Assembly: GCA_963733085.1 (NCBI GenBank)
Contig: CAVTBY010000012.1
Span: 1-64,000, forward strand
Length of the DNA stretch: 64,000 bases
Origin: Desertimonas sp963733085
GTDB lineage: Bacteria; Actinomycetota; Acidimicrobiia; Acidimicrobiales; Ilumatobacteraceae
Direction of reading: 5' to 3'
Within the stretch, counting starts at the first letter, position 1; every line of letters begins with the position of its first letter. The position numbers were made by a program, and so were the translations under genes. The notes under the pieces were generated by a model. It was not told the DNA's origin. It saw only the letters and a list, made by a program, of their open reading frames with translations, and did no database searches. Below are positions 1 through 7,627 of the stretch, in pieces.

Positions 1-724
1 ATGCCGGCAGGTTGTGGTCCGGTTCTGGTGGGGCGTTGACGTAGGGGGCGCCGACGATCCAACCGCCGAGGTGCGCTGGATGCTCGTCGGTGGTGACGAG
101 CCGGGCGGCTTCGCCTTGGTGGATCGTGCCTGGCCGGATGACCCAGCAGTTCAGTGCGAGTTTGCCGCCGAACTCATGCCGGATGCGGCGGAGGATCTCG
201 ACATCACGCTGGCCGGTGTCGGGGTCGACGGTCGTGACCACGCACCGCTCCCGCATGGAGTGGATGCCGATGAGGGCGTCGCCGACGGCCAGAGCGCGGC
301 CAGGCCACGTCGCTTCGGCATCGGCGGGCACCCCAGAGATGACGAGGTTGGGGCGGAGCCGGCGGACGTCGTGGCCGAACACGTCGACTGCACCGTCGGT
401 GGCGACGAGGAGGTTGAGAACATCGAATCGCTCAGGGCCGGTGTAGGCCGCGAGTTGGGAGTCGGCGCCGGCGTGGGTCTGGATGATCTGGTTGGCCTCG
501 ACGGTGGTCCAGGTGTGGCCTGCCACTCGTGGGACACCGTCGGGCCCGGTGGTGGCGGGCACGGTGAGCAGTCGGTGTCGGCTTCGTCCGGTGAGCGGGC
601 CGCGGGAGTTGTGGACGTGAACGATGCGATCGCCGACAATGCCGTCGGCGGTGAGCTGGGCCGATCGGAGGGGTTCAGCACCGAGGGACTTGATCGGGTA
701 GCGCCAAAGCTGTGAGACGTGCAC
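1..724 (-). CDS. MOSC domain-containing protein (C-terminus cut by window edge)
   Basis: The protein opens with HVSQLWRYPIKSLGAEPL, the typical start of the MOSC N-terminal beta-barrel domain (Y-P-[IV]-K-S-L), and stays open to the left edge, so its end is missing. Family members bind sulfur carriers or molybdenum cofactor through a conserved Cys; here RERCVVTTVDPDTG fits that site, where the Cys usually precedes a TxxDPxTG turn. I chose the GTG at 724 because an AGAG purine stretch lies about 8 nt upstream; an in-frame GTG at 733 is possible. It is the last gene of a leftward three-gene operon with DUF1348 and AhpD-like proteins. The substrate cannot be told from sequence. Confidence 0.85.
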   Translation of the reverse strand, partial: MHVSQLWRYPIKSLGAEPLRSAQLTADGIVGDRIVHVHNSRGPLTGRSRHRLLTVPATTGPDGVPRVAGHTWTTVEANQIIQTHAGADSQLAAYTGPERFDVLNLLVATDGAVDVFGHDVRRLRPNLVISGVPADAEATWPGRALAVGDALIGIHSMRERCVVTTVDPDTGQRDVEILRRIRHEFGGKLALNCWVIRPGTIHQGEAARLVTTDEHPAHLGGWIVGAPYVNAPPEPDHNLPA

Positions 725-740
725 GTCGACCACTCTCTGG

Positions 741-1214
741 TTACTGGAGCGGGAAGGTGTGGTGAGATTCGTTGGACGGGCGAGGCCCAAAGAGGCGCCG
801 CTCGGCGGCGGTGATGGCGATGTCGTTGATACTGGCCTCGCGCCGATTCATGTAGCCGTGGGCGTCGAACTCCCAGTTCTCGTTGCCGTAGCTGCGCCAC
901 CAGCGACCGGTCTCGTCGTGCCATTCGTATTGGAATCGCACGGCGATGCGGTCGCCGCTGAACGCCCACAGGCTCTTGCGCAAGGCGTAGTCCTGCTCGT
1001 GCTGCCACTTGCGAGTGAGGAAGGCGACGATCTCATCGTGGCCGTGGAGGAACTCGGTGCGGTTGCGCCAGAACGAGTCCGCGGTGTAGGCCCCGACGAC
1101 CCGCGCCGGGTCCCGTGTGTTCCAGGCGTCTTCGGCGGCTTGCACCTTGTGGCGGGCACCAGACTCGTCGAACGGTGGCACGGGAGATCGGTCCGTTGTG
1201 GGGCGGTCGGCCAC
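741..1214 (-). CDS. NTF2-like protein, DUF1348 family
   Basis: 157 residues. The run FLTRKWQHEQDYALRKSLWA and later WWRSYGNENWEFDAHGYM are hallmarks of DUF1348, a SnoaL/NTF2-like cone-shaped fold usually annotated nuclear transport factor 2 family. No enzymatic role is established for it. The likely start is the GTG at 1214, five bases past the stop of the AhpD-like gene; longer readings upstream only translate the neighbour in the wrong frame. Co-transcription with an AhpD-like and a MOSC protein suggests an oxidative or electrophile stress role, which is inference only. Confidence 0.85.
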   Translation of the reverse strand: MADRPTTDRSPVPPFDESGARHKVQAAEDAWNTRDPARVVGAYTADSFWRNRTEFLHGHDEIVAFLTRKWQHEQDYALRKSLWAFSGDRIAVRFQYEWHDETGRWWRSYGNENWEFDAHGYMNRREASINDIAITAAERRLFGPRPSNESHHTFPLQ

Positions 1215-1219
1215 GGCGG

Positions 1220-1756
1220 TCAGACCGTCACGACGGGGAAGTCGACATCGACGCCGGCCGCCTTGGCGAAGTAATTGGTGAGGACGGTGAGCGCGACGTG
1301 CCCGATGGTCTCGGCGATCTCCTCGTCGGTGGCGCCCGCGGACCGCACCGCGTCGACGTCGTCGGCGGCGATGGCGCCGCGGGTGTCGTTGACGGCGGCG
1401 GCGAAACCGAGCAGGGCGGCCGTCTTGGTGTCGGGCGCCTCGGAACGGCGGGCGGCCGCGATGTCGTCGGCGCTCAGGTGGGCGACGTGCTCGGCGATGT
1501 AGGAGTGCGCCGAAAGGCAGTAGGAGCAGCGGTTGACCTGAGAGATGGCGAGCGCGATCTGCTCCTGGGTGGCCCCATCGAGCACACCGGAGTTGAGGGC
1601 GCCGGAAAGCTCCAGGTAACCCCTCAGCACGGCGGGGCTGTTCGCCATCGCCTTGGTCAAGTTCGGCGTGACGCCAAAGCGGCGCTGCACAACGGCGAAC
1701 AGGCCGGCGGTGGTGCCGACGGCCGTGTTGGGGTCGACCAAGGGGAGGGTGTTCAT
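1220..1756 (-). CDS. Carboxymuconolactone decarboxylase / AhpD-like peroxidase
   Basis: 178 residues, the usual size. The redox motif C77-S-Y-C80 followed by H84 (NRCSYCLSAH) is that of AhpD-like alkylhydroperoxidases of the CMD family, where the two Cys reduce peroxides and the His assists proton transfer. First gene of the leftward operon; the promoter must lie in the gap to the divergent CGNR regulator, which holds a perfect palindrome. The start ATG at 1756 leaves a clean gap of 111 bp to the regulator. Confidence 0.9.
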   Translation of the reverse strand: MNTLPLVDPNTAVGTTAGLFAVVQRRFGVTPNLTKAMANSPAVLRGYLELSGALNSGVLDGATQEQIALAISQVNRCSYCLSAHSYIAEHVAHLSADDIAAARRSEAPDTKTAALLGFAAAVNDTRGAIAADDVDAVRSAGATDEEIAETIGHVALTVLTNYFAKAAGVDVDFPVVTV

Positions 1757-1818
1757 ACGGATCCTTCCGGGACGGCGCAGGCATCATCTAACGTCTGCGA
1801 TCGGTTTTTCCGTTAGGT

Positions 1819-1834
1819 AACGTAGCGCTACGTT
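1819..1834. promoter_or_regulatory. Perfect 16-bp palindrome, candidate operator
   Basis: AACGTAGCGCTACGTT is a perfect palindrome in the 111-bp gap between the divergent AhpD-like operon and the CGNR regulator. A partial copy of the half-site (TAACGTCTGCG) lies near 1788. Position and symmetry fit an operator bound by a dimeric repressor, most simply the CGNR protein controlling both directions. Confidence 0.6.
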
Positions 1835-1867
1835 CTCACGGAAGCAACACGGTGATACCATTAGAAC

Positions 1868-2509
1868 GTGCGCCGGTCATCGACAGGGATACGTGAGCAG
1901 GCGAGGTCGTGGGTGCTGCCCGACGAACCAGCACCGGTGCGACTCATGAACACGATCTGGGCCGACCGCACTGGCGTGCACGACGACCTCCGTACAACCA
2001 GCGACCTGGCGGAGTGGCTCGTCGCGATCAACGCGACTGACCGCCCAGTACGGGTCACCAGGGATGACGTCGCCCGTGCGCGGCGGCTTCGCGATGCCCT
2101 GCGACGTATTGCCACGCTGTGCACCGACGACACCCGCGTCGCGGCCGCCTCGGCGGTCGAGGACATCGACGTCGCCATCGCCGACATCAACTCGCTCGTC
2201 GCCTCCTGCACGCCAACACCCCGGCTGGCGCTCATGGACGGAAAGCTCATCGGGGACACGGCCACCGTCGGGCCGCCGGTGACCACAGCCCTCACCGCTG
2301 TCGCCACCGAGGCCATCGAACTGCTCACCGGTGCCCACAGCCCGCAGCTGCGGGCCTGTCAGGCGCCCGGCTGCGTGCTCTACTTCCTGCAGGATCATCC
2401 GCGCCGCGAGTGGTGCTCCACCGCCTGCGGCAACCGTGCCCGGGCCGCCCGCCACTATCGCCGCCATCGCCGCCTTGCCCGAGCTGACTCGACGTCGACC
2501 ACGTCCTGA
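1868..2509 (+). CDS. CGNR zinc-finger transcriptional regulator (ABATE-type)
   Basis: 213 residues. The N-terminal half is the stress-related ligand-binding domain common in actinobacteria (LPDEPAPVRLMNTIWADR near 17-34). The C-terminal end holds four Cys (C164, C169, C183, C187) in the pattern C-x4-C...WCSTACGNRARAARHYRRHR, the CGNR zinc finger proposed to bind DNA. GTG start at 1868; the conserved LPDEP block begins about 17 residues in, as in relatives. It diverges from the AhpD-like operon, so it is the natural candidate to bind the palindrome at 1819-1834. Confidence 0.9.
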   Translation: MRRSSTGIREQARSWVLPDEPAPVRLMNTIWADRTGVHDDLRTTSDLAEWLVAINATDRPVRVTRDDVARARRLRDALRRIATLCTDDTRVAAASAVEDIDVAIADINSLVASCTPTPRLALMDGKLIGDTATVGPPVTTALTAVATEAIELLTGAHSPQLRACQAPGCVLYFLQDHPRREWCSTACGNRARAARHYRRHRRLARADSTSTTS

Positions 2510-2590
2510 TCGACGCCAACCAAGGCCGGGCGGGCTGCACGCCATTCCGGGTGCGAATTGGGCGGCTGGCCGCTCCCGTACCGTGTCCTC

Positions 2591-3229
2591 GTGCGTCGAC
2601 AGGCGAAGGCAGACCGGATTGGGCGGGTGCTCGACGACCTCTACCCGGATCCGGCCATCCCGCTCGCCCACGCCGACCCGTACACGCTGCTCGTCTCCGT
2701 CACTCTGTCGGCGCAGACGACGGACAAGAAGGTCAACGAAGTAGCCCCGAGACTGTTTGCCATCGCGTCAACTCCGGCACAGATGGCGGCGCTCGATCCG
2801 GACACGATCCACGACGTGATCCGCGAGGTCGGGCTCGCCCCGACGAAGGCGCGGAACATCTGGACCGCCGCCAACCAGATCGTCGATTCCGGTGGCGAAG
2901 TGCGGCCCGACTGGGCGTTCCTCGAGTCGCTCGCAGGCGTCGGCCACAAGTCGGCAAGCGTCGTGATGGCCCAGGCGTTTGGCGTCCCAGCCTTTCCCGT
3001 CGACACGCACATCCATCGCCTGGCCGCGAGGTGGGGTCTGTCCGACGGATCGACCGTCGTTCGAACCGAGCGCGACTTGAAAGCGGTGTTCGCGCAGGAA
3101 ACGTGGAACACCCGTCACCTGCAGATCATCTATTTCGGCCGCGAGTACTGCCCAGCGTTGCGCCACGACTTCGCGTCCTGTCCGATCTGCTCGTTTGCCG
3201 CCAGAAAGGCGACCATCCACGGTCGCTGA
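2591..3229 (+). CDS. nth: Endonuclease III-type DNA glycosylase
   Basis: 212 residues from the GTG at 2591, almost exactly the length of E. coli Nth, and the catalytic pair falls at the same numbers: K120 in GVGHKSASVV and D138 in PVDTHIHR. The helix-hairpin-helix motif precedes K120. The enzyme removes oxidised pyrimidines and nicks AP sites. The C-terminal iron-sulfur loop looks incomplete: C187, C197 and C200 are present but no fourth Cys follows in SFAARKATIHGR, and the first spacing is longer than in E. coli. A longer start at 2558 is open but adds residues without family resemblance. Confidence 0.93.
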   Translation: MRRQAKADRIGRVLDDLYPDPAIPLAHADPYTLLVSVTLSAQTTDKKVNEVAPRLFAIASTPAQMAALDPDTIHDVIREVGLAPTKARNIWTAANQIVDSGGEVRPDWAFLESLAGVGHKSASVVMAQAFGVPAFPVDTHIHRLAARWGLSDGSTVVRTERDLKAVFAQETWNTRHLQIIYFGREYCPALRHDFASCPICSFAARKATIHGR

Positions 3230-3413
3230 CGTCCCGGCAACATCTGAGCGGGGTGTCCGGGGCTCGTCACCCTTGTCACCCCCGCCGTCGTCGACCCGAG
3301 CCGCGATGGCGCCGCCGTGACGTCGCCATCGATCACCCCCGTGCCGACCGACGGAATCGCCTACACCGAGTCCGGGGACAAAGTGCATCGTCGTCTCGGG
3401 AACACCCGGGGCA

Positions 3414-3683
3414 GTGACCGTCGCCGTCGAGGACGATGGCCCCGGAATCCCAGCCGGCGAGCATGAGCGCATCTTCGAACGGTTCGCCCGCCTCGACGAG
3501 GGCCGCGCCGCGTCCGATGGCGGCACCGGCCTCGGCTTGGCGATCGCCCGCGACATTGTCGAACGGCACGGCGGCGCCCTGACTGTCGACACCGCCTACA
3601 CCGGCGGCGCGAGATTCGTCATCACCCTCCCCACCGCCAACGACATCCCCGTACCGGGGAATCGTCCGGACGCGGGCGAGTGA
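3414..3683 (+). pseudogene. Histidine kinase ATPase-domain fragment
   Basis: 89 codons containing the G1 box (EDDGPGIP), F box (IFERFARLDEG) and G2 box (GTGLGLAIARDIVERHGG) of a sensor kinase HATPase_c domain. The N-box, the dimerisation His and all sensor parts are absent, and the upstream 180 bp in any frame shows no kinase sequence. There is no partner response regulator nearby. It is a 3' relic of a kinase gene, not a functional protein. Confidence 0.8.
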
Positions 3684-3827
3684 TGAGCGGTCCGAACGCG
3701 ACGGTGGCGCCCGGACCTCCACGATCGTGTTCGCCGCGTGTGAGCGTCACTCGTGGTCCAAGTCCTCGATGGTTGTGCCAGACGACGTCGCGAGTCTCAA
3801 GGCGGTGCCCTGACGATCGGAGCAGTC

Positions 3828-4475
3828 ATGTCCCGGACTCGAGCGTTCATCGTTGCAGTGAGCCACGTGCTTGCGCTTGGCGCCTGTGGCTCGGGAGTCG
3901 GGAGCGATGCCTCGCCCTCGACCGCCATGGCTATCAGACAGGTTTCACCTACCTCCTCGCCGTCGACGTGACCCCGACCGGCGACGACCGCCGCGTATCA
4001 GCCGGAGATCGATCCTGTCGACTTCGTCGCCGAGGTGCCCAATCCGTAGTTCCCGTTCACTCCGGGAGCGACCCATGTGTTCGAGGGGACGCGGAACGGC
4101 GTGCCCCATCGGGCGGAGGTGATCGTCACCGATGACACGAGAGAGATCATGGGGATCGCGTGCATCGTCGTGCGCGACACGGTCACGAGTCCCGGTGCGC
4201 TCGTCGAGCAGACGACCGACAGGTATGCGCAGGCGTCCAACGGCGACGTCTGGTACTTCGGGGAGGCCACCGCGGAATTCGAGAATGGCTTCGTCTCGAA
4301 CACCCACGGTTCGTGGGAGGCCAAGGTGGATGCCGCCTGCCGAGGCGGTGGTCGTCGCCGCGGGCCTCAGTCGCCGGTACCGCGACGGCGCCGCACGCTG
4401 GATGCGGTTGCCGCACCAAACCTCGCGACGTTGACAACCAGTCGGGCGCGCGACCGGCGCGACGCCGCACTATGA
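3828..4475 (+). pseudogene. Dead paralogue of the neighbouring secreted-protein family
   Basis: An ATG at 3828 opens a lipoprotein-like signal (RAFIVAVSHVLALGACGSG), but the frame closes at 3971. From about 4005 another frame reads DPVDFVAEVPNP, meets an in-frame TAG at 4047-4049 exactly where relatives have NP-x-FP, and continues as FPFTPGATHVFEG and DRYAQASNGDVWYFGEATAE. The same blocks (FAQADDGAVWYFGED and RYAQADDGSVWYLGED) occur in the intact genes at 4470-5918 and 6272-7627. The end drifts out of similarity near 4340. So this is a frameshifted, stop-bearing copy of the same family. Confidence 0.78.
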
Positions 4476-5918
4476 GGCCTCGGTGGTGTCGCTCTCCGTG
4501 CCTTCGTCCTCCGTGCCTCCGTCCTCGGTGACCTCGTCCTGCCCGTGGGTTTCGCTGCTTGAGTTGTCGAGGCTGAGCGTGCGGACGTCGTTGGCGAGTC
4601 GAGCCGCTTCGTCGGCGGCAGCGGCGAGGTTGCCAGTGTTGACCGCATCCCGTAGCTGGGCTAGTTCGTCGTCGACCGTGGCCAGTTCGGCGGGAGTGAG
4701 CGTGCCGACGATGCGGTCGCGGATCCACTCCAGCGTGGCCACCTCGGTGGTGACTCCGGCAGCGTCACCGGCGGCAGCGCCGATGCGGAGTTGTTGCGAG
4801 TGGAGGTGGAATCGTTCGACGTCGAGGGCGGCAGCCGGCCGGTAACGCAACTGGAGGTCGAGTGCAGACTGGGCGACGTCGACGGCGGCGTCGGTGATCG
4901 CCGCCGAGTCCCGTGTCGCCACCGCATCGGTCAACGTCGCCAGCGCAGCGTCCATGGCATCGGCGACGCGAGCCGGTGTGGGCGCGGCGTTCACGACGTT
5001 CCAGTCGTCGGTGATCCGGACCAGTGTCGCATCGACGGCCTCCCAGTCCTCCAGCCGAGCGCTCTCGACGAGTCCCCAGGTTCCGGTGAGCAATTGGGCC
5101 AGCTCGGCCGGTTCTGTTCCCGTGTCGCGGTCGGCCGGAACAGCGAGCGAGAGCGCTTCGACATCGGCGCCGTCCGCGGTGTAGAACTCGCCATAGCCGG
5201 GCGCAAACGTCTTGTCGGACCTCGTTCCGTCGAGATGAAGTTCTGAGGCGACGATGGCGCCTTCGACAGGCCCGAGTGGTCCGTCGACGGTCACGCCCAC
5301 CTCGGTGATGGTGACCTCCTCGAACACGATGCCCGGTATCTGTTCGGGGACGAACACCTGGCCGACCTGTGGATCGCCGGGCATGATCATCGCCGGGGGC
5401 CCGTCCCGCCCGGCCAGCCAGGTTCCCTCCGTGACGACAACGGTGCCGTCTTCGTAGTCGTACACATCCTCGCCGAGGTACCACACCGAGCCGTCGTCGG
5501 CCTGGGCATAGCGGTCGAGCGCAACCTCAGTGATCCGGCCGTCGAGATACGCCATGTACTGCGACAGCAGGACCTCGACCGGTTGACCCTCGATCACGAC
5601 GACACCGGTGTAGGGGAGGAGCGTCGTTTCGGAGCGGAACGCCTGTCCGTCGACTTCGCCGAGGAGCACCGCGGCCTCGAGTCCGCTGATCGGGAACAAC
5701 GGGTTCGTGATCTCCGTCGGGTTGGAGAATTGCGGCGGTTCGAGGTCGATCCGGCTCTCCAGGGGTGCACATCCTTCCCCGCTGTAGGTTCCGCAATCCT
5801 CTTGGGCGGTGGTTCCGCCAGCACTGATGTGTGTGGATGCTTGCCCTACGACGCCCCCAGCGGTGGCGATCGTGGCGGTGGCAAGCACCGCAGCGAGTCT
5901 GTTCTGGGTCCGAGTCAT
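4470..5918 (-). CDS. Secreted protein of an uncharacterised family, copy 1
   Basis: 482 residues. An N-terminal signal (RLAAVLATATIATAGGVVGQ) is followed by an all-beta-looking region with the blocks NPTEITNPLFPISGLE, RYAQADDGSVWYLGED, GTWLAGRDGPPAMIMPGDPQ and DKTFAPGYGEFY. A helical region with repeated ~60-residue units (LTGTWG... and TRDSAAITDAAVDVAQ) and a very acidic Ser/Thr/Glu tail follow. I chose the ATG at 5918: AGGAGGT sits 9 nt upstream and the signal peptide starts there. Divergent from copy 2; no known function recognised. A role in the envelope is inferred from the signal peptide only. Confidence 0.85.
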   Translation of the reverse strand: MTRTQNRLAAVLATATIATAGGVVGQASTHISAGGTTAQEDCGTYSGEGCAPLESRIDLEPPQFSNPTEITNPLFPISGLEAAVLLGEVDGQAFRSETTLLPYTGVVVIEGQPVEVLLSQYMAYLDGRITEVALDRYAQADDGSVWYLGEDVYDYEDGTVVVTEGTWLAGRDGPPAMIMPGDPQVGQVFVPEQIPGIVFEEVTITEVGVTVDGPLGPVEGAIVASELHLDGTRSDKTFAPGYGEFYTADGADVEALSLAVPADRDTGTEPAELAQLLTGTWGLVESARLEDWEAVDATLVRITDDWNVVNAAPTPARVADAMDAALATLTDAVATRDSAAITDAAVDVAQSALDLQLRYRPAAALDVERFHLHSQQLRIGAAAGDAAGVTTEVATLEWIRDRIVGTLTPAELATVDDELAQLRDAVNTGNLAAAADEAARLANDVRTLSLDNSSSETHGQDEVTEDGGTEDEGTESDTTEAS

Positions 5919-6271
5919 TGCGGGTGTACCTCCTGTTGGGAGTGAGCGTCCGCCGAGTCGCGTTCGCATCGCTGCAAACGATTGTGAGCACCCACGCTGA
6001 ACCGGTGCTGAGAATTCACCCCGGGGCTTCAGCCTGGATTCAGGCCGAGAACTCAGGCGTCGCTGTCTGAGCCGGCGTGCTCCGTGCGAACGCCACGCCG
6101 AGCCTGGCGCCGCCCCGGGGTTCTCGAATTGGTCGCCACGCGTGAGCGATCGAAGCCTCGATCGCCATGCCCCATTCAGCTGAACGTCAGGCATTGTCAG
6201 CGTCCATTCGGCTTCGGTGGCGCAGCCTCGGGCGGCAGGCCGCACCGTGCGGTCCGCAAAGGAGCAGCGGC
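5919..6271. other. Divergent intergenic region between the two paralogues
   Basis: 353 bp separating two outward-facing starts. It must hold both promoters. I see no long palindrome; a near-palindromic CCTGGATTCAGG lies around 6032. No convincing small gene. Confidence 0.5.
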
Positions 6272-7627
6272 ATGACGACAGGTACGAATTCACGGTCGAA
6301 GCGCCGCCCCCGTCGCGCGACACTGACGTTGATCGGCGCCGGCCTCACCAGCGCCTTCCTCATCGCCGCCTCCGGCGAGAGCAGCTCGTTGGGTTCGTCG
6401 GCGGATCCACCACCGATGACCGGTGCGGCGTTCGGCACGCCGATGGCAGCATCGCCGACAGCACCCCGGACGAGCGCTCCGGCATTGACCGACTCCACGG
6501 AGTCCCCGGATAGCAGCGCGGCATCGATACACGACACGACCCTGGTAACGGCACCCGAGAGCGCGCGGGTCGATTTGGCCGTGCCCACGTTCTCCAACCC
6601 GACTGTCGTCACCAATCCCCGATTTCCCATCGCCGAGTTGGATCAGGTCATCCAGCTCGGTGAAGAAGCGGGCGCCACCCTGCGGTTCGAGGTGACCCTG
6701 CTGCCCGACACGAAAGTGATCGAGTGGAACGGCCAGCAGGTCGAGACCCTCGTGTCGCAGTTTGTCGCCTACGAGAACGAGCGGGTGCTCGAGGTCGCCG
6801 TCGACTTCTTCGCCCAGGCCGACGACGGAGCCGTCTGGTACTTCGGTGAGGACGTCGCCAACTACGTCGACGGCGCGATCGACAACACCGACGGCACCTG
6901 GCTAGCAGGCAAGGACGGACCTCCCGGGATGATCATGCCCGCCGATCCCCAGGTCGGCGACGTGTACCGCCCGGAGAACATTCCCGGCTTCGTGTTCGAA
7001 GAAGTCACCGTGAGAGCCGTGGACGAGACGGTCGAGGGACCGACTGGTCCCGTCGAGGGCGCAATCGTCGTCCAGGAGCTGTTGATGGACGGCCTGCTGG
7101 AGGACAAGACGTTCGCCCCCGGTTACGGCGAGTTCTTCTTCGCCGTCGAGGCCGAGGACGAAGTCGTTCAGATTGCCCTCGCCGTGCCTATTGACGCCGC
7201 AGCCGGTGCCATGCCCGCCGAGTTGACGACCATCTCAGCCGGCGTCGAGGACATCTCGGGGGCGGTTGCAGCGGAGGATTGGGAGGCGCTCTCGGCAACA
7301 CTCGAAACCATGACCACGGCGTGGGAGACCTATCGGGTCGGCGACGTGCCACCGCTCCTCGAGACTCAGATGAAAGACGCCCTCGATGTCCTCGCTGCGG
7401 CAGTCGACGCCCGAAACGCCCCAGCGGTCGCCCAGGCCGCCATCGATGTAGGCCACGCCACCCTCGACGTCCAGCTCCAGTTCCGGCCACCAGCCGATGT
7501 CGACCAGGACCGCCTCGAGCTGTGGGCCTGGCAACTCGAGATAGACGAGGCGGTCGGTGACCCCACGCTGACGGCCGGTGACCAGGTGGTCATCGAGACC
7601 ATTGGGCAACGAATCGGTAGGGCGTAA
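6272..7627 (+). CDS. Secreted protein of the same uncharacterised family, copy 2
   Basis: 451 residues starting at the ATG at 6272 with GGAG nearby upstream and a basic-then-hydrophobic leader (TLTLIGAGLTSAFLIAASGE). It parallels copy 1 block by block: NPTVVTNPRFPIAELD, FAQADDGAVWYFGED, GTWLAGKDGPPGMIMPADPQ, PTGPVEGAIVVQELLMDG, DKTFAPGYGEFFF, then a helical region ending LDVQLQFRPPADVDQDRLEL, matching LDLQLRYRPAAALDVERFHL in copy 1. Unlike copy 1 it lacks the acidic tail. Function unknown; the conserved Trp/Gly/Asp-rich core suggests one compact extracellular domain plus a helical domain. Confidence 0.87.
   Translation: MTTGTNSRSKRRPRRATLTLIGAGLTSAFLIAASGESSSLGSSADPPPMTGAAFGTPMAASPTAPRTSAPALTDSTESPDSSAASIHDTTLVTAPESARVDLAVPTFSNPTVVTNPRFPIAELDQVIQLGEEAGATLRFEVTLLPDTKVIEWNGQQVETLVSQFVAYENERVLEVAVDFFAQADDGAVWYFGEDVANYVDGAIDNTDGTWLAGKDGPPGMIMPADPQVGDVYRPENIPGFVFEEVTVRAVDETVEGPTGPVEGAIVVQELLMDGLLEDKTFAPGYGEFFFAVEAEDEVVQIALAVPIDAAAGAMPAELTTISAGVEDISGAVAAEDWEALSATLETMTTAWETYRVGDVPPLLETQMKDALDVLAAAVDARNAPAVAQAAIDVGHATLDVQLQFRPPADVDQDRLELWAWQLEIDEAVGDPTLTAGDQVVIETIGQRIGRA

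Noticed and set aside
14..715. Long rightward open frame at the left edge
   Set aside because: It is the antisense of the MOSC gene; the leftward frame carries the conserved MOSC start, the rightward one has no family-like sequence.
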